Of a stretch of DNA of 64,000 bases, positions 23,624-36,209 are shown one piece after another. The notes under the pieces were generated by a model, which did no database searches, was not told the origin of the DNA, and worked only from the letters and a program-made list of their open reading frames with translations. Both the position numbers and the translations under genes were made by a program. The stretch comes from Diphasiastrum complanatum (lineage: Eukaryota; Streptophyta; Lycopodiopsida; Lycopodiales; Lycopodiaceae). Numbering within the stretch: position 1 is the first letter of the stretch; each line of letters opens with the position of its first letter. The DNA lies in the NCBI GenBank assembly GCA_029204225.1, contig CM055099.1, positions 51,911,298-51,975,297 on the forward strand, read 5' to 3'.

Positions 23624-25671
23624 CCACGAATTCCCAAATTCGTGCCCAATAAGTTGGTGAAGTCACATTTGACATGCTCCGAACAGTTTCTCTACAACAA
23701 TTACTTTGTTTTGACGTATTCTACTTGCAGGTACATTCAGGGTGCCCTTCGTTTGAACAAAAAAAACTTAGGGAGGCCTGAATTAGGAGCTTTTAACCTT
23801 TTTGAGCTAAATCTTCTTTAAAGTTCAATGGCCTTCAAAACAAATTTCACTAGTCCGGCCCTTTCATGAATTTCTTTTTGAAGAATTTCTAATGAAAGGC
23901 CATTTTAGCCTTTCACATTTTCAAGGGGCCCTTCACTCAAAATGCAATGGCTTTCTTATATACGATCCTACGGTCCACATTCGTTTTCCATCACGTGATC
24001 TCCTCCGTAGATCCTCTAAAGTCTTGATCCTATGGCCACAACCATCTCTGCGCGCTGAATAGGATTCTTATGGACGCTAGGCCCTTCGGGACACTATATG
24101 CCCATTTCACATCACCGTGCGCAGGTCCTCTCCACCTTCATGCTATGGCTGCCCTACTCAGATTGATCTAGCGCTCCTGCCTCTCCACGACTGCCGCGGC
24201 CTCCTGGGTTCTACTTAGTAGCACCAGCGCGTCCACCATCAGCCTTTTACAACATCCAAAAAGCTTGCCTATAGAGAGAGATCTTCAGTTTTCTCTATGA
24301 AAATCCTTGCTCTCAGAAACAACCAGATGTAAAAGTATTTTAGTCACTCTCTAATGGCTATAATTTCTAAATTCTTTCCCCACCAGCGATTTTCTGGATT
24401 AATCGGGTCGCTAATTGGTGAATAAACGAGCAAGTTCCGGCCACAAACTCTTTCTAGCTTAACAAGTTTATGATAATCCACAAAACACAAGCTTAACAAA
24501 AGGTTTCCTGTGACAAGTGTGATAGGAATCTTTTCCTTGTCCAAGAGCAACCTATCGAATCATCAAACATCGATTTTGCCTCAACACAACTTCCGGACCG
24601 TGATTCTTCCTCCTCTTCCCAGTAGTCTCAAACCGATGTGAGTTCGATTCCAGCTCTTCGTTCTTCTCCCCGGTGATTACGTCCACCAAGGATATCATAC
24701 CAAGTTGACAACACAACATGAGTTTATTGACGAAATCACCACAATACAACATCAAGAACTCCAAGACAAGAATCACATAATTGCTCACCATCAAATGTGT
24801 ATTCACACTTGCTTTACAAGTACAAAGAAAAGAAGCTTAATTCTCAAAATGGGCTCGTAAAAGAATTCACCCGATAACTTCAAAACTAAAGCAAAACGTG
24901 TCACCGTCAAACTTAAAAAGTAATCATAAAAAATTTACACATTGATTATTGCTAATTTAACTGTTGAGCCATTATTCTTCAATCTTTGCATCAAATAGTA
25001 GTGAATGGGAGTGACTTTCAAACCCGACAATATATCCACCGTCAACCAACCAACCGTGTAAATCCAACCCATACATATACTTGCAACTCACCCAATAAAA
25101 AATCCTGGATGTTACCAAAGAAGCTTCATAATGAAAACTGAAAGGAAAGTGCATGGATCTTAATGGTCTACATGGATGCCTTTGTTTTTTTAGGAAAAGA
25201 AATTAAAGATCGTGTAGGTCTTCCTCATGATTTCTACTAGAGAAGAAGTTTGAGAAATTTTAAATCGTGAATTAGTATTCAGTGAGCTGAAATCAGGATT
25301 ATTGTCAAATGATGAGTGAAGAAAAAAAATTGCCAGCTCAAATTTTAATCGTTCTATTATCACTGAAATGTGGTTCAAATATCCAAAACCAACTCCAGAA
25401 AGGACATGTAGATCTTCGTGGTGTACTGCAAACAGTTTGCTAATCAATAAAGTAGACGTGTTTAAAACATGAATTGCTTAATACGTGCTAATCACTGCCA
25501 TCTCAGATTGAAAGTAACTCTTTCTTGACTACTTATCATGATCTGTCTTTTGATACTTATCATGATCTGTCTTTCGAAAGCGTACCATATTTTGAAGCTA
25601 TCACAATTAGGCCAGCAAAGAAGTTCTACATAAAAAAAACTAAAGCCATCATAATACTCCTACTGATACTC
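23624..25671. other. Left part of copy A, no gene recognised
   Basis: Similar to 34316-36209. Small minus-strand frames (25190-25447 and 24972-25154) recur in copy B, but the two copies are nearly identical as DNA, so their openness is not evidence of selection. It may include the 3' flank of the S1-like gene. Confidence 0.5.
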
Positions 25672-26267
25672 TCAACTCCATTTTTGTAACAACACCGCTG
25701 GATCTGTATCTGATCTCTTGAAATAGAGCCCGTCCGCAAAAACCCAATACGTCTGATTAATCGATCCATTTTGCTGCAAAAGAAACCAAACACGATCTCC
25801 GTGAGAGAAACGACGGTTGACTATGTGCTGCCAGCAGCCACAAATCAGAATACAGCACGCAGAAACAAAAAAAAAAGGCACAAATTCAGTGGACATCTCC
25901 TGCATATTGATGCATTATGATGAAGTGTACCGTGTGAAGGAAAAAAAGGAAGGAATAGAAAGACTGTTATACTCACAGAGCTGAAGCTCCATGCGTCTTC
26001 TTGCATCATGCTTTTACCATTCCATTCGCACTTGCATTGGTAAATTGTCCAGATGTAGCCCACAAAGCTCCAGCGAAGCGTCTCTCCATGTGGCATCAGG
26101 CTTCTTCCTAAGTCTCTTGTCTCAGAAAAGCACCTCACAGATATGGTACGTTATACGAAATTCGTTACATTTATAGAGGCAGCTGTAGCTGATTGTGGGC
26201 TGCATGTAGGTGATTGTGGGCTGCTGCATGTAGCAAGCAGCAAAACCAATACTATGAACATCCTCAT
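25672..26267 (-). pseudogene. S1 self-incompatibility-homologue (SPH) gene, copy A, nonsense-disrupted
   Basis: Same two-exon structure as copy B: 26267-25977 and 25827-25672. Codon 39 is TAA (26151-26153) where copy B has GAA, just before the 'RCFSETRDLG' segment, so the secreted domain would not be made. A 21-bp tandem duplication in the signal-peptide region adds seven residues (97 versus 90 codons in exon 1). The intron is 149 nt against 150 in copy B, so it no longer keeps the frame if retained. Unless the TAA is a sequencing error, this copy is a pseudogene. Confidence 0.75.
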
Positions 26268-26297
26268 TTTGTGAACCCGCAGGAAAGCGCAATGTAG

Positions 26298-26311
26298 CTC
26301 CGCGCGCGCGC

Positions 26312-26370
<59 letters not shown>
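26298..26370. repeat. (CG)(TG)n(AG)n microsatellite in the S1-like leader, copy A
   Basis: Counterpart of the tract at 36827-36889 in copy B; repeat lengths differ between the copies. Confidence 0.9.
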
Positions 26371-26371
<1 letters not shown>

Positions 26372-26527
26372 GAACCTATGTTTTGAGACTTCCATGGTTT
26401 TAAATACTACGAGCTGCTTCTCCACTACTTTCCATTTGCAGTTTTGGCTGCCCTTCAACCCTCTCTTTGTCTTTCAAGCATAGGACAAATAATGCACATG
26501 AAATGGGTGAACCCTAGACATAGACCC

Positions 26528-27153
26528 TGTCAAAATTTGGCAACTAGGGGCTTGTTTATTTTTGGCAATTTGGAGGCCAAACTGGTAAAATAACTTAGGA
26601 CACATTAACACAAAAACTATTTAAATATGGTATACTTGATGTTTTTGGACAAGTCTCCAATTTGGTAGAGGTCATATATAGCAAATTAGATTTATTTTCA
26701 TGTAAAGTGGTCAAATTGGCCAATCTAGGTAGAGTAAAGTGCAGGATAGCTACTTTAGGGTATATGACCCTAGGAAAAGGAGAGAGATTCATCCCTCACA
26801 TCTATAAATAGCCTAAAATTCTAGTGGGAATTCTATTTCTGTATTAGAGATTTGCATTGATTTTGCTCCTATCTTGCAGTTGTTGTGGAGATTGAAGGAG
26901 TTAATAGTTTTGGTTGCTATTTGTGGATGGCTTCATGATTAGTTTAGGTGATGTATGGCCTGCTAGACTGCTAAAGATAGCAAGGCTGATTGTGAATAAT
27001 TTGCTTTTCATATCTATTTAATCTTGTTGGTGTCCATTGATCATTGTAGCATCTTTGTGAAGTTTTTGTCTATCTAACTTTGTGTAGATATTAGTACAAT
27101 CGTTCAAGGCCTAGATCCTATTTATAGATCATGTTAGGATCTGATTTTTGACA
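26528..27153 (+). repeat. LTR, copy A (626 bp)
   Basis: Starts TGTCAAAATTTGG, ends GATTTTTGACA and is followed directly by a primer site. A TATA-like 'tataaatagcc' lies near 26800. The same LTR occurs at 37045-37683. Confidence 0.75.
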
Positions 27154-27165
27154 TGGTATCAAAGC
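27154..27165 (+). other. Primer-binding site of the copy A LTR
   Basis: TGGTATCAAAGC, close to the plant initiator-Met site. The copy B counterpart is degraded (TGATTCAAAGC). Confidence 0.7.
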
Positions 27166-27756
27166 TTGAGGATGACCAAAAATAAAAAGTTTGCATTTGT
27201 GATCAAATTTAGACTGTGCATTGATCCAATCTTCATTTTTTGTAATGTTGTTGATCAAGACTACACTAACACTTGGATTAATGTGGTTTGATATCTCTTA
27301 GGTTTAGGTCATTCTCTATCTTTTGAGGTCAAAAGCTGAGGGAAACATATTTTCATTGTCAACATTTAGAAAGACTTCATTTGTTAAAGAGCTTATGCAC
27401 AACCAAAACCATTATGTGTTGATTCTAGTTTCCATATTGACAGTCCCCCTTGAGCTAGAACTGGATTTCAAGTATCCATGTCACCAGTCCAATCTGAGTC
27501 TAAATAGGATTTTATAATTTATGCATCCTATGTATTTCCATCATAACACAAAGCATAGTGCTTTGTGGCTCATATGTATCTCAATGCTCTTTGTAGAGCT
27601 TTCCAATGTCGTAGACCTGGTTTCGAGATGTATGTTGACAATGTCTTGAGTGTGTATGCAAGATCAAGTCATGTTCAGATAGTGGCATACATGATCGACC
27701 CAATGATTGATTGGTAGGGTATTTGCACATCTCTTCATGTCCTTCGATAGTTTGAA
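27166..27756. other. Leader-like stretch after the copy A LTR
   Basis: No gene recognised. The right part (from about 27530) already resembles minus-strand Copia pol sequence. Confidence 0.4.
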
Positions 27757-27981
27757 TCATGAATCCATAAGCAAGATTATCGACTTGCAGTCTTCCATGC
27801 CATACCTGTGGAGTACATTGGTTAGATACCTTTGCCGGCTTATGGCGATTCTTCTTCTTGTTTTGTCTCTTGAAATTTCCATGCAGAGTAGGCAGTATAC
27901 TAGACCCGAATCTACTACCATTTTCTCTAACATAGTCTTGAATAGATTTAAGTGATTCTGAAGAGAATCATTTTGTAACAT
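27757..27981 (-). pseudogene. Copia RT, C-terminal fragment
   Basis: Reads 'YCLLCMEISRDKTRRRIAIS' then 'RYLTNVLHRYGMEDCK', the conserved end of Copia reverse transcriptase. In copy B only the left part is present (to about 38413). Confidence 0.75.
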
Positions 27982-28084
27982 TATGAGAAGAAAAAAAATT
28001 TCTCCTCAAATGCAGTTTAGAAGTGACGTCCCTCACTTCATAAAGTGTGTTCAGTATGTATATCTAGATCATTAGCTAGACTTG

Positions 28085-28096
28085 GCTCTGATACCA
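28085..28096 (-). other. Primer-binding site
   Basis: TGGTATCAGAGC on the minus strand, exact plant consensus, next to TGTCAAAAATC at 28097. Confidence 0.7.
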
Positions 28097-28761
28097 TGTC
28101 AAAAATCTGTAAATGGATCTTAATTACATCTATAATAGACTCTTAAGAGTGATTGACAACTTGGATTTTTTATCAAGATCAAAACTAGCACTCAAAAATA
28201 GTTTTACATTGACAATTTCTACATTTCCAAGCAAGAACAATCTAAACTATAATCCCACGGCCTCACACGTGTGAAAACTAGTGAGTGTACGGCCTAATAA
28301 TAGAGAAAATGATTACTATAAGTTTCTTAAGCATTCACTCATTTTGATCATACATAAGTGAGTGAAAAGCATGGATTTGCTCCCAAAACAATGCTTCTCA
28401 TCATTAACCTCAAAATGGATCCAATACGAATCATATATACAAAAGTTGTAGTCTCTCTCTTGGCCACTTGTAGCACGTGTGGAATAACTCATTGGACTTA
28501 TCTTATCCATTTTGGCTTGGATTCCACTCATTTTTCACATCTTCATTTGGAAGCTAGTGTTGACCTTCTAGATTCCTATATTCTAGGAAGTAGATCTTAC
28601 AAAGTAGGGAATCTTGCATTTGTCTCATATGAAAGCTATGTACAATAGATCTAAATTTTTCCACATGTATTTCACATGTGTGGACAGGCCCTCACACTTG
28701 TGTATTCACCTAAGTACCAAGCAATTATTTTTTACAAGGTAAAAATTGTCAATTTCAACAA
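28097..28761 (-). repeat. Possible LTR in minus orientation
   Basis: The left end at the primer site is solid. The right end is guessed from TTTCAACA at 28754-28761. It lies within the part of copy A that copy B lacks. Confidence 0.4.
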
Positions 28762-29643
28762 TCCTTCCGTAATTTCACATAACCCCCGTGCAATTCCATT
28801 TCAAAAAAAACATTCTCGAGGTCATTAATGCATTTATCAAATCTGGATTTTGGTTGCATTGTACAAACACAGACACAATGGAAATACATCAGTCTAAAGC
28901 ACATATATTTGCATGCATTATGCATATGTGTACTCTTCTTAGTGGAATGTTTAAGATAGATCTCTAGTTCTTATCAACATGATGTTGATTTGGTGGAATG
29001 CATTGGTTGCAACTAAAAGTTCCCTTGCCTTGGGCTTTGTCATACATGCAATACAAGCATGTATGTTTAGCATTTGCATCCAGTCCACATACAAATATGC
29101 GCTTCAATATTTTTAGATGTCCTGCAAGGTGCCACTCTACTTTGTATGTATCCTTCCCAATGGATAAAATCTAACCATTAATCTATTCATTTATGACACT
29201 ACCTAAATTACTTGTTTCAAACAACCGATACAAAATCTCATGACTTTCTTTTGGGAGCTCAAAGACTGCAATCCACCAATTTTTTTTTTCTAATTGCACA
29301 CTAATTTTTTGTTTTTTGTTTTGTTTCATGCACATCATCTAATTGTAGAGCATGACTAATTAATGTGAGGGTGAGTCACTCCAACGTTTGTCCTTTTACA
29401 ATTTGGCGCTTGTCAAATTGTAATGTGTCGCTGCACTCTAAAAAAATAATTGTTAGTGAATAAAATTGATATGAGGACATGCATTCATTGCAACATTACA
29501 CAAATATAGAACATACACTTATGCATGATTTGATAGTCACGATGTACCATAAATCTCTGGACCTTGTCTAAATCCAAAAAAACATTGTTGAATTCATTAT
29601 ATAGAATATGAAATCTGCTTTTTCACCTTTTACGCTCATTTTG
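28762..29643. other. No gene recognised
   Basis: AT-rich, with a T run near 29281. From about 29325 it again matches copy B (38418 onward). Confidence 0.4.
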
Positions 29644-32500
29644 TCATTTATGTGGTGGTATCCCAACAATATAAATAGATTCTTGAAATTGAAAACCCTT
29701 TTTCGCAAGCTCAACCTTCTGGTATGTTGGCATGACGTGAATATGAATTGCTTTTTTGTCTATTTTCTTCAGCACCGTACTTAACTCTTTGTAAGCTTTA
29801 TGACTTACAATTTCTTGATAGTCCACTCCCTGAATTTGAGTGGAACCTTTAGCCACCAACCGTGCTTTCCATTTTGCAATGGAACCATCAGAGTTGATAT
29901 TCTTCTTGAAGATCCACTTGTTGTCGATAACTCTCTTGTGAGTAAGGAAGTCGACCAGTGTCCAGGTCTGGTTCAAGAGAAGTGATTTGTACTCGCTTTC
30001 CATTGATTCTTGCCACTTCATAGCATCCTTAGAGTTAATAGCTTCGGCTAGGGTCTTTGGATCTTCGGATGAAGTCCATAAAGATTGAGGTGTATACCTC
30101 TCAGTAACTGTTCAAATCCCTGAGGATCTTCAAACAATCAATTGACCAAAATGCGATGGTGCTTCTTCTTAAATTTGTCCAGATCTGTTCGAGCTAGCTA
30201 TTATCGGCTGCTTGGCTTTTGTAGCTATAGCTGCTAGCTATGTAGAAGAAATGTCATGATTGGAACATTCAATGCTGTGAAGAATAGAATGAAATGATAC
30301 AACATCAGTTATCTATGGTTGTTTCAAATCATAGAATGCACTCTCTATGAATATTACATCCCTAGAAACAAATGCTACATTGGTGGATGGATTATAAGCT
30401 TTATAAGCTTTATGTTTATCAGGATAGCCAATATACATTTGTTTGTCCTATGGTCCAACTTCTTCCTAAGTTGTTTAGGAACATGAACAAAACATATACA
30501 ACCAAATATTTTTAAATGGCTTACACTAGGCTTGTGTGTATGCCATAATTCATAAGGAGTTTTGTTGTTGACAACTTTAGTGCTGGATTTGTTCTGTATA
30601 TAACAAGATGTGGCAGCAGCTTATGCCCACAACTTCACTGGGCGTGATTGGTGTAGCATTGATATGGCTGAGTTGAGAAGCGTCCGATTCTTCCTTTCTA
30701 CAATTCCATTCTACTGAGGAGAATAGGAAGTCATAAATTGTCTTCGAATGCCATGTTCAGCCAGGTAGTCAGACATCTCATTAGAGAGGTATTCGCCACC
30801 ACCATCAATTTGGAGTGCTTTCACCTTTGTAGATGTTTCATGATCAGTCTCAGCCATGGCCTTGAATTTCTTGAAGCATTCAAAGGCTTCTGATTTGTGC
30901 TTATCGAACATAACTTTAGACCATCTAGAATAATCATCTATGAAGGTGACACAATGAATGGCATCTCCCAAGGATGGAGTTGGTATTGGACCACAAAGAT
31001 CACTATGTACAAGACCTAATACACGCTTTGTGTTGACGGAATGTGTTCTGAGAAATCTGCTTCTAAAGTGTTTGCCATAGATCAAGATTCATAGAAACAA
31101 GATTTTCTATCAAATGAAAGAGGGCAATACAATCCATCAACTAAATTATTACAACACTTGCAGGAAAGTGAACTTTTATTAACGTGTCCAAATCGACCAT
31201 GCCACAGTAAAGCCATATTGTTTACATCATCATTAGAAGTACTAGCTAATGCAACTGAGTCAGAAAGTACATGTACATTTTCGACTTGTGTGCATGAACT
31301 CATAGTAGTATCTTAATCGAAGATTGTGCACTATTTAGATGAGAAAGTGATAGTGTAGCCCTCATCAGTTATCTTTGAAATTGACAACCTGTTCTTAGAT
31401 AGCTGAGGTACGTGAAGAACATTCGGAATAGTGATAAAACGTTATTCTTGAACAGAATATTGATTGTTCTTGTGCCTTCAACTTGGATGGTGCTTGAGTC
31501 TCCAAGGTAGATGAATTGCTCTTCAGCATAAGCTTTGTATTCAGTAAACCATTCTTTGCAAGAAGTCATGTGTTGGGTAGCGCTGCTATCTAGATACCAG
31601 CTATCATAGTTTTCGTTGCTACTGTTGTAAGCCATTAACAGTTTTGATGGTTTGTCTTCATCAGAGGTGTGCTCCTTGAATTCCGTCACATTGATAGAGC
31701 TTGGCTGTTGTTGTTGTTGCTTCTTTGTCTCATTGTAGATGCGGATACGACACTCCTTGATGTTGTGGTTCGCACTCTTATAGTATCTGCAAAAGAGCTT
31801 CTTGCGCGATCCATTGTTCTCAGCTTGAGTGTGAGGCTTCTGCTGCTGCACTTGATTCTTGCCCTTGGAATAGTCTTTCTTCTTGGTATATAGAGCCAGA
31901 GACTTGTCTTTGACTGACAAATCGCTGGTCCTTCTCCGCATTTCTTCTTGAAGAAGATGACCAATTACCTTTTGAAGAGTGAGGTCATGTTGTGTGGAGA
32001 TCATCACGACAAAGTGTCCATAGGACTTTGGTAGAGAAGAAAGCAAGGTCGTAACAGTGTCATTATCTTGAATAGCACATCCCACAGCTGACAACTAATC
32101 CATCAAAGATTTGAAGTTGTTGATGTGAGAAGTGATGGCTTTAGAGTCAAACATTTTAAGAGTAAATAACTTCTTTCTAAGGTGCAACCATGTGGCATAT
32201 TTGATAACAAATCTAATGCATCCTTAGATGACTTGCATGTGGTAACGTGGGATATTTGGGAGTCAGCCAAATTCAACGTGATTGATGTTAGGGCCGTCTA
32301 ATCCTTGATCTTCCATGCCTTAGCTAATTTATGATCAACGTCGTCCTCTGATTTCTAGTTTTGGGTCAGACCCATCTACAATGTCCCAAAGGTCTCCATC
32401 TATCAACATCATCCGGAGATTTAACTTCCAAATGTAGAAGTTAGAAACATTGAACTTGTCAATAATCCTAACTTCGTTGGATGAAGAAGATGAGGAGCCC
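29644..32500 (-). pseudogene. Copia gag-protease-integrase-RT remnant, copy A
   Basis: Minus-strand order from the right: gag N-terminus (about 32500-32100, with 'NFYIWKLNLRMMLI'), gag body and a degenerate knuckle (CX2YX4HX4C, near 31800), protease 'WYLDSSATQHM' (near 31580), pre-integrase 'MALLWHGRFGHVNK' (31234), integrase core 'VHSDLCGPI', 'FIDDYSR' and 'ALQIDGGGEY' (31085-30711), and the RT start 'WQESMESEYKSLL' to 'WKARLVAKG' (30021-29820). Several frameshifts and stops separate the pieces. The RT middle is missing; its C-terminal part is at 27981-27757. It is a decayed Ty1/Copia element. Confidence 0.85.
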
Positions 32501-33303
32501 CGTAAGAGACATACTGACAGTAATAGAATAGAACAATCTCTCAGTTTATTGAGCTCTGGTCTAATACAAATATGTTAAAATGGGTAATGTGAAAGAAGGA
32601 AGAGAGAAGAAAATAGTTGATTGCAAAAACGACTCTCTCATTGTGCGTTCTCACTAAGAGAATCTTAAGAGTAATTCATACTCAAACAAACATGAGTATG
32701 GTCTGTTGAAGAGATTAGATAAGGTACTACTGTGATTTAGTTTCAGTAAGAAGTTCACTTCAAAATTTTAGTATGATAGTGCAGTGCGATATTGTTGGTT
32801 CCTTAGGCGTCAAAGACGACTTATCAGATTTTAAGGAGTCGTAGATGTCCGTGATCTGATCAGAGTGAACCAGCATGAATAAGCAGTAGAAAATGTAATC
32901 AAATCACTAAATGCAAACATCTACGTTAGACACACATGAAAGAGCATGTTGCTTCTATATTCGACGTAACTTGGATGCTAGATATCTATTCGTTTGTTGG
33001 CGGAGCATCATGGAGAATGCATGATGAGGATATATTTATACACCTCATCCTTATAATTAAATACAATATATATTTGAACAACTGTACAATGTGTTTTATC
33101 AGTCATACGAGACATATGACTTGAGGTCATTGAGGAAGTCGAATGAGTCGGTTGACTCGATTTTCGAAGTTTGAATGTCGAAGTGAATGGATCGGGTGAT
33201 CGTCAAAGTAGATGAATAAGTCGATCGTCGAAGACATCAGATACTTTAGACACTGCGGATGACTTCAAAGTAGTTGGATCAATAGATCATCGAAGAAGTC
33301 GGA
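32501..33303. other. Leader-side flank of the Copia remnant; no gene recognised
   Basis: No intact LTR or clear primer site is visible, although a 5' LTR is expected on this side. TGTTGGTTCC at 32793 is a possible LTR terminus. From about 33130 GTCGAAG-type motifs become frequent. Confidence 0.35.
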
Positions 33304-33420
33304 TGATGGTCGAAGTTGTCGAAGGACTCGGACACTTCGGTTGATGGTCAAAGTTGTCGAAAGAAGACGGACACTTCGGTTGATGCTCGAAGTTGTCGAA
33401 GAAGTCAGACATTTTGGATC
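33304..33420. repeat. 39-bp tandem repeat, three units
   Basis: Units start near 33304, 33343 and 33382 with 'gatggtcgaagttgtcgaa' or a close variant. Related GTCGAAG motifs are scattered over 33130-33480. Confidence 0.75.
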
Positions 33421-33954
33421 ACTTCATACACTTTGTTGACTTCAGTCGAGTGACTCGATGGTTGAAGAAGTCGAAGATGGCCAGGTCTTTGATGTTCTTC
33501 AAATAGCTTGACATTCAAATCTAGAAACAGACGAGAATGGATACCCTTTGAGGTAGATTAACCGGAAAGTCGATGTTGTCAACTTTCAAATATTTCGGTT
33601 GATTCAATTCGACTTTGTGTAAAAATTGTAGGTTGTCGAACTGCTTGCAAAAACCCATGTATTTTACCAGACATTGTTTTGCACACAGAATGAGAGTAAT
33701 TTTGCAGAATAGCAAAATAGAAATACTATGATCCCTGCAGGTATCAGATGAGTAGGCATAGAATCCAAAATAGGCTGCATATGACCTTAGATCATTGATA
33801 ATTAAAAAGGTACAAGAAGAATTTTGAAATAGAGATAATAAAACCAAAGAAAAAAACTGTGAACTTATTTTCCAATAGTTTCACCTTCTTCCATCCTAAT
33901 AGTCTTCAATTTTGACTTCAATAACATGGCTTAAGCTGGATTGCAAGTTTGAAA
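33421..33954. other. No gene recognised
   Basis: Includes a 108-codon minus-strand frame at 33521-33847 with no recognisable domain. Confidence 0.35.
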
Positions 33955-34315
33955 TTACGCTCTAAGAGCTTCCCAATTTCCCCTAGCAGTTGTGGCATTA
34001 CTAATATGGGCATCCACATGATCTTTTATTGAGAGATTGATCAATGATAAGGCTCTTTGGACCTTGTTGTCATAGGCCCTCATGTTGGTAGGAGTGGTGT
34101 TCGGCCATAATTCAATGCCCACAACGATATCCCACAACTCCTTCTCCATCAGTATGCTCTTTATTTTGAAAATTCAGATGTTGTAGTTAAAAGCCCCATC
34201 AAGTTTACTGCATCGCCCAAAATTGAAATATTGACTTGCAATTTTTGGTTTACCAAACCACCCGCCGCTTTGTCGCCAAATTGAAATCCAGATCACTTTC
34301 GCTTTCCGAAATGCT
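33955..34315 (-). pseudogene. Copia gag N-terminal fragment
   Basis: Minus-strand frames read 'SKLDGAFNYNIWIFKIKSI', then 'MEKELWDIVVGIE' and 'ARGNWEALRA', which is the start of a Copia gag. It stops exactly where segmental copy B begins (34316), so the duplication border cuts this element. Confidence 0.7.
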
Positions 34316-36209
34316 CCACGAATTCCCAAATTCATGCCCAATAAGTTGGTGAAGTCACATATGACATGCTCCGAACACTTTCTCCACAACAATCACTCTG
34401 TTTTGATGTATCCTACTTGTAGGTTCATTCAGGGTGCCCTTGATTTGGCCAAAAAAGGCTTAAGGAGGCTTGTAACCTTTTTGAACTAAATCTTGTTTAT
34501 GAAGCTCAATGGCCTTCAAAACAACTTTCACTAGTTCTTGAAGAATTTATGATGAAAGGCTACTCTAGCCCTTCACATTTTCAAAGGCCCCTTCACTCAA
34601 AATCCAATGGCTTTGTACAATCCTCAGGTCCACATTCGTTTGCCATCGCGTGATCTCCTCCGTAGATCTTTTAAATTATTGATCCTATGGCCACAACCAT
34701 CTCTACGCGCTGAATAGGATTCTTATGGATGCTAGGCCGTTCGGGACACTATGTGCCCATTTCACTTCACCGTGCGCAGGTCCTCTCCTCCTCCATGCTA
34801 TTTCTCTTTGAGGGGATTTTGATAATTTCACGCATTCAAACAACCAAATTCCTCATATATTCTAACAAGACGCTATGTTCGGCTCGCTAATTGGCGAAGA
34901 AACGAGCAAGTTCCGGCCACAAACTCTTGCTAGCTTCTCTCCAAGAGAAAACACAAGTTTCTGATAATCCACAAAACACAAGCTTAACAAAAGGTCTCCT
35001 GTGACAAGTGTGATAGGAATTTCTTCCTTGTCCAAGAGCAACCTATCGAATCATCAAACGTCGATTTTGCCTCACCACAGCTTCCGGACGGAGATTCTTC
35101 CTCCTCTTCCTAGCAGTCTCAAACTGATGTGAGTTCGATTCCAGCTCTTCGTTCTTGTCCGGTGATTACGGCCGCCAAGGATATGATGCCAAGTTGACAC
35201 ACAACATGAGTCTATTGACACAATCACCACAGTACAACATCAAGTACTTCAAGACAAAATTGCTCACCATCAAATGTGTATTCACACTTGCTTTACAAGT
35301 ACAAAGAAAAGCAACTTAAGTCTCAATATGGGCTCGTAAGAATTGGCCCGATAACTCTAAAACTAAAGCAAAACATGTCACCGTCAAAGTTAGAAAGTAA
35401 TCGTAGAGAAATTACACGTTGATTATTGCTAATTTAACTGTTGAGCCATTATTCTTCAATCTTTGCATCAAATAGTAGTGAATGGGAGTGACTTTTAAAC
35501 CCGTTGAGCCATTATTCCTCAATATTTGCATCAAATAGTAGTGAATGGGAGTGACTTTCAAACCCGACAATATATCCACCATCAACCAACCAACCGTGTA
35601 AATCCAACCCATACATATACTTGCAACTCACCCAATAAAAAATCCTGGATGTTACCAAAGAAGCTTCATAATGAAAATTGAAAGGAAAGTGCATGGATCT
35701 TAATGGTCTACACGGATGCCTTGTTTTTTTCAGAAAAGAAATTAAAGATCGGGTAGGTCTTCCTCATGATTTCTACTAGAGAAGAAGTTTGAGAAATTTT
35801 AAATCGTGAATTAGTATTCAGTGAGCTGAAATCAGGATTATTGTCAAATGATGAGTGAAGAAAAAAAATTGCCAGCTCAAATTTTAATCGTTCTATTATC
35901 ACTGAAATGTGGTTCAAATATCCAAAACCAACTCCCGAAAGGACATGTAGATCTTCGTGGTGTACTGCAAACAGTTTGCTAATCAATAAAGTAGACGTGT
36001 TTAAAACATGAATTGCTTAATACGTGCTAATCACTGCCATCTCAGATTGAAAGTAACTCTTTCTTGACTACTTATCATGATCTGTCTTTTGATACTAATC
36101 ATGATCTGTCTTTCGAAAGCTTAACATATTTTGAAGCTATCACAATTAGGCCAGCAAAGAAGTTCTACCTAAAAAAACTAAAGCCATAAAAATACTCCTA
36201 CTGATACTC
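34316..36209. other. Left part of copy B, no gene recognised
   Basis: Counterpart of 23624-25671. It carries the same small minus-strand frames (35708-35986, 35512-35694). Confidence 0.5.
35441..35566. repeat. 63-bp tandem duplication specific to copy B
   Basis: Units start at 35441 and 35504 with 'ttgagccattattc'. Copy A has one unit (near 24964), so the event followed the segmental duplication, or copy A lost a unit. Confidence 0.8.

Larger units (their letters stand above)
23624..31788. repeat. Segmental duplication, copy A
   Basis: Matches 34316-39793 in the same order and orientation, about 10.5 kb apart. Shared parts in order: an unannotated 2-kb stretch, the S1-like gene, a 0.63-kb LTR and Copia fragments. 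Copy A has about 27860-29325, 29712-30135 and 30745-31460 in addition. Each copy ends inside Copia-derived sequence. Confidence 0.9.

Noticed and set aside
25190-25447. Small minus-strand frame conserved in both segmental copies (also 35708-35986)
   Set aside because: The copies are nearly identical as DNA, so conservation of the frame is not evidence of protein selection.
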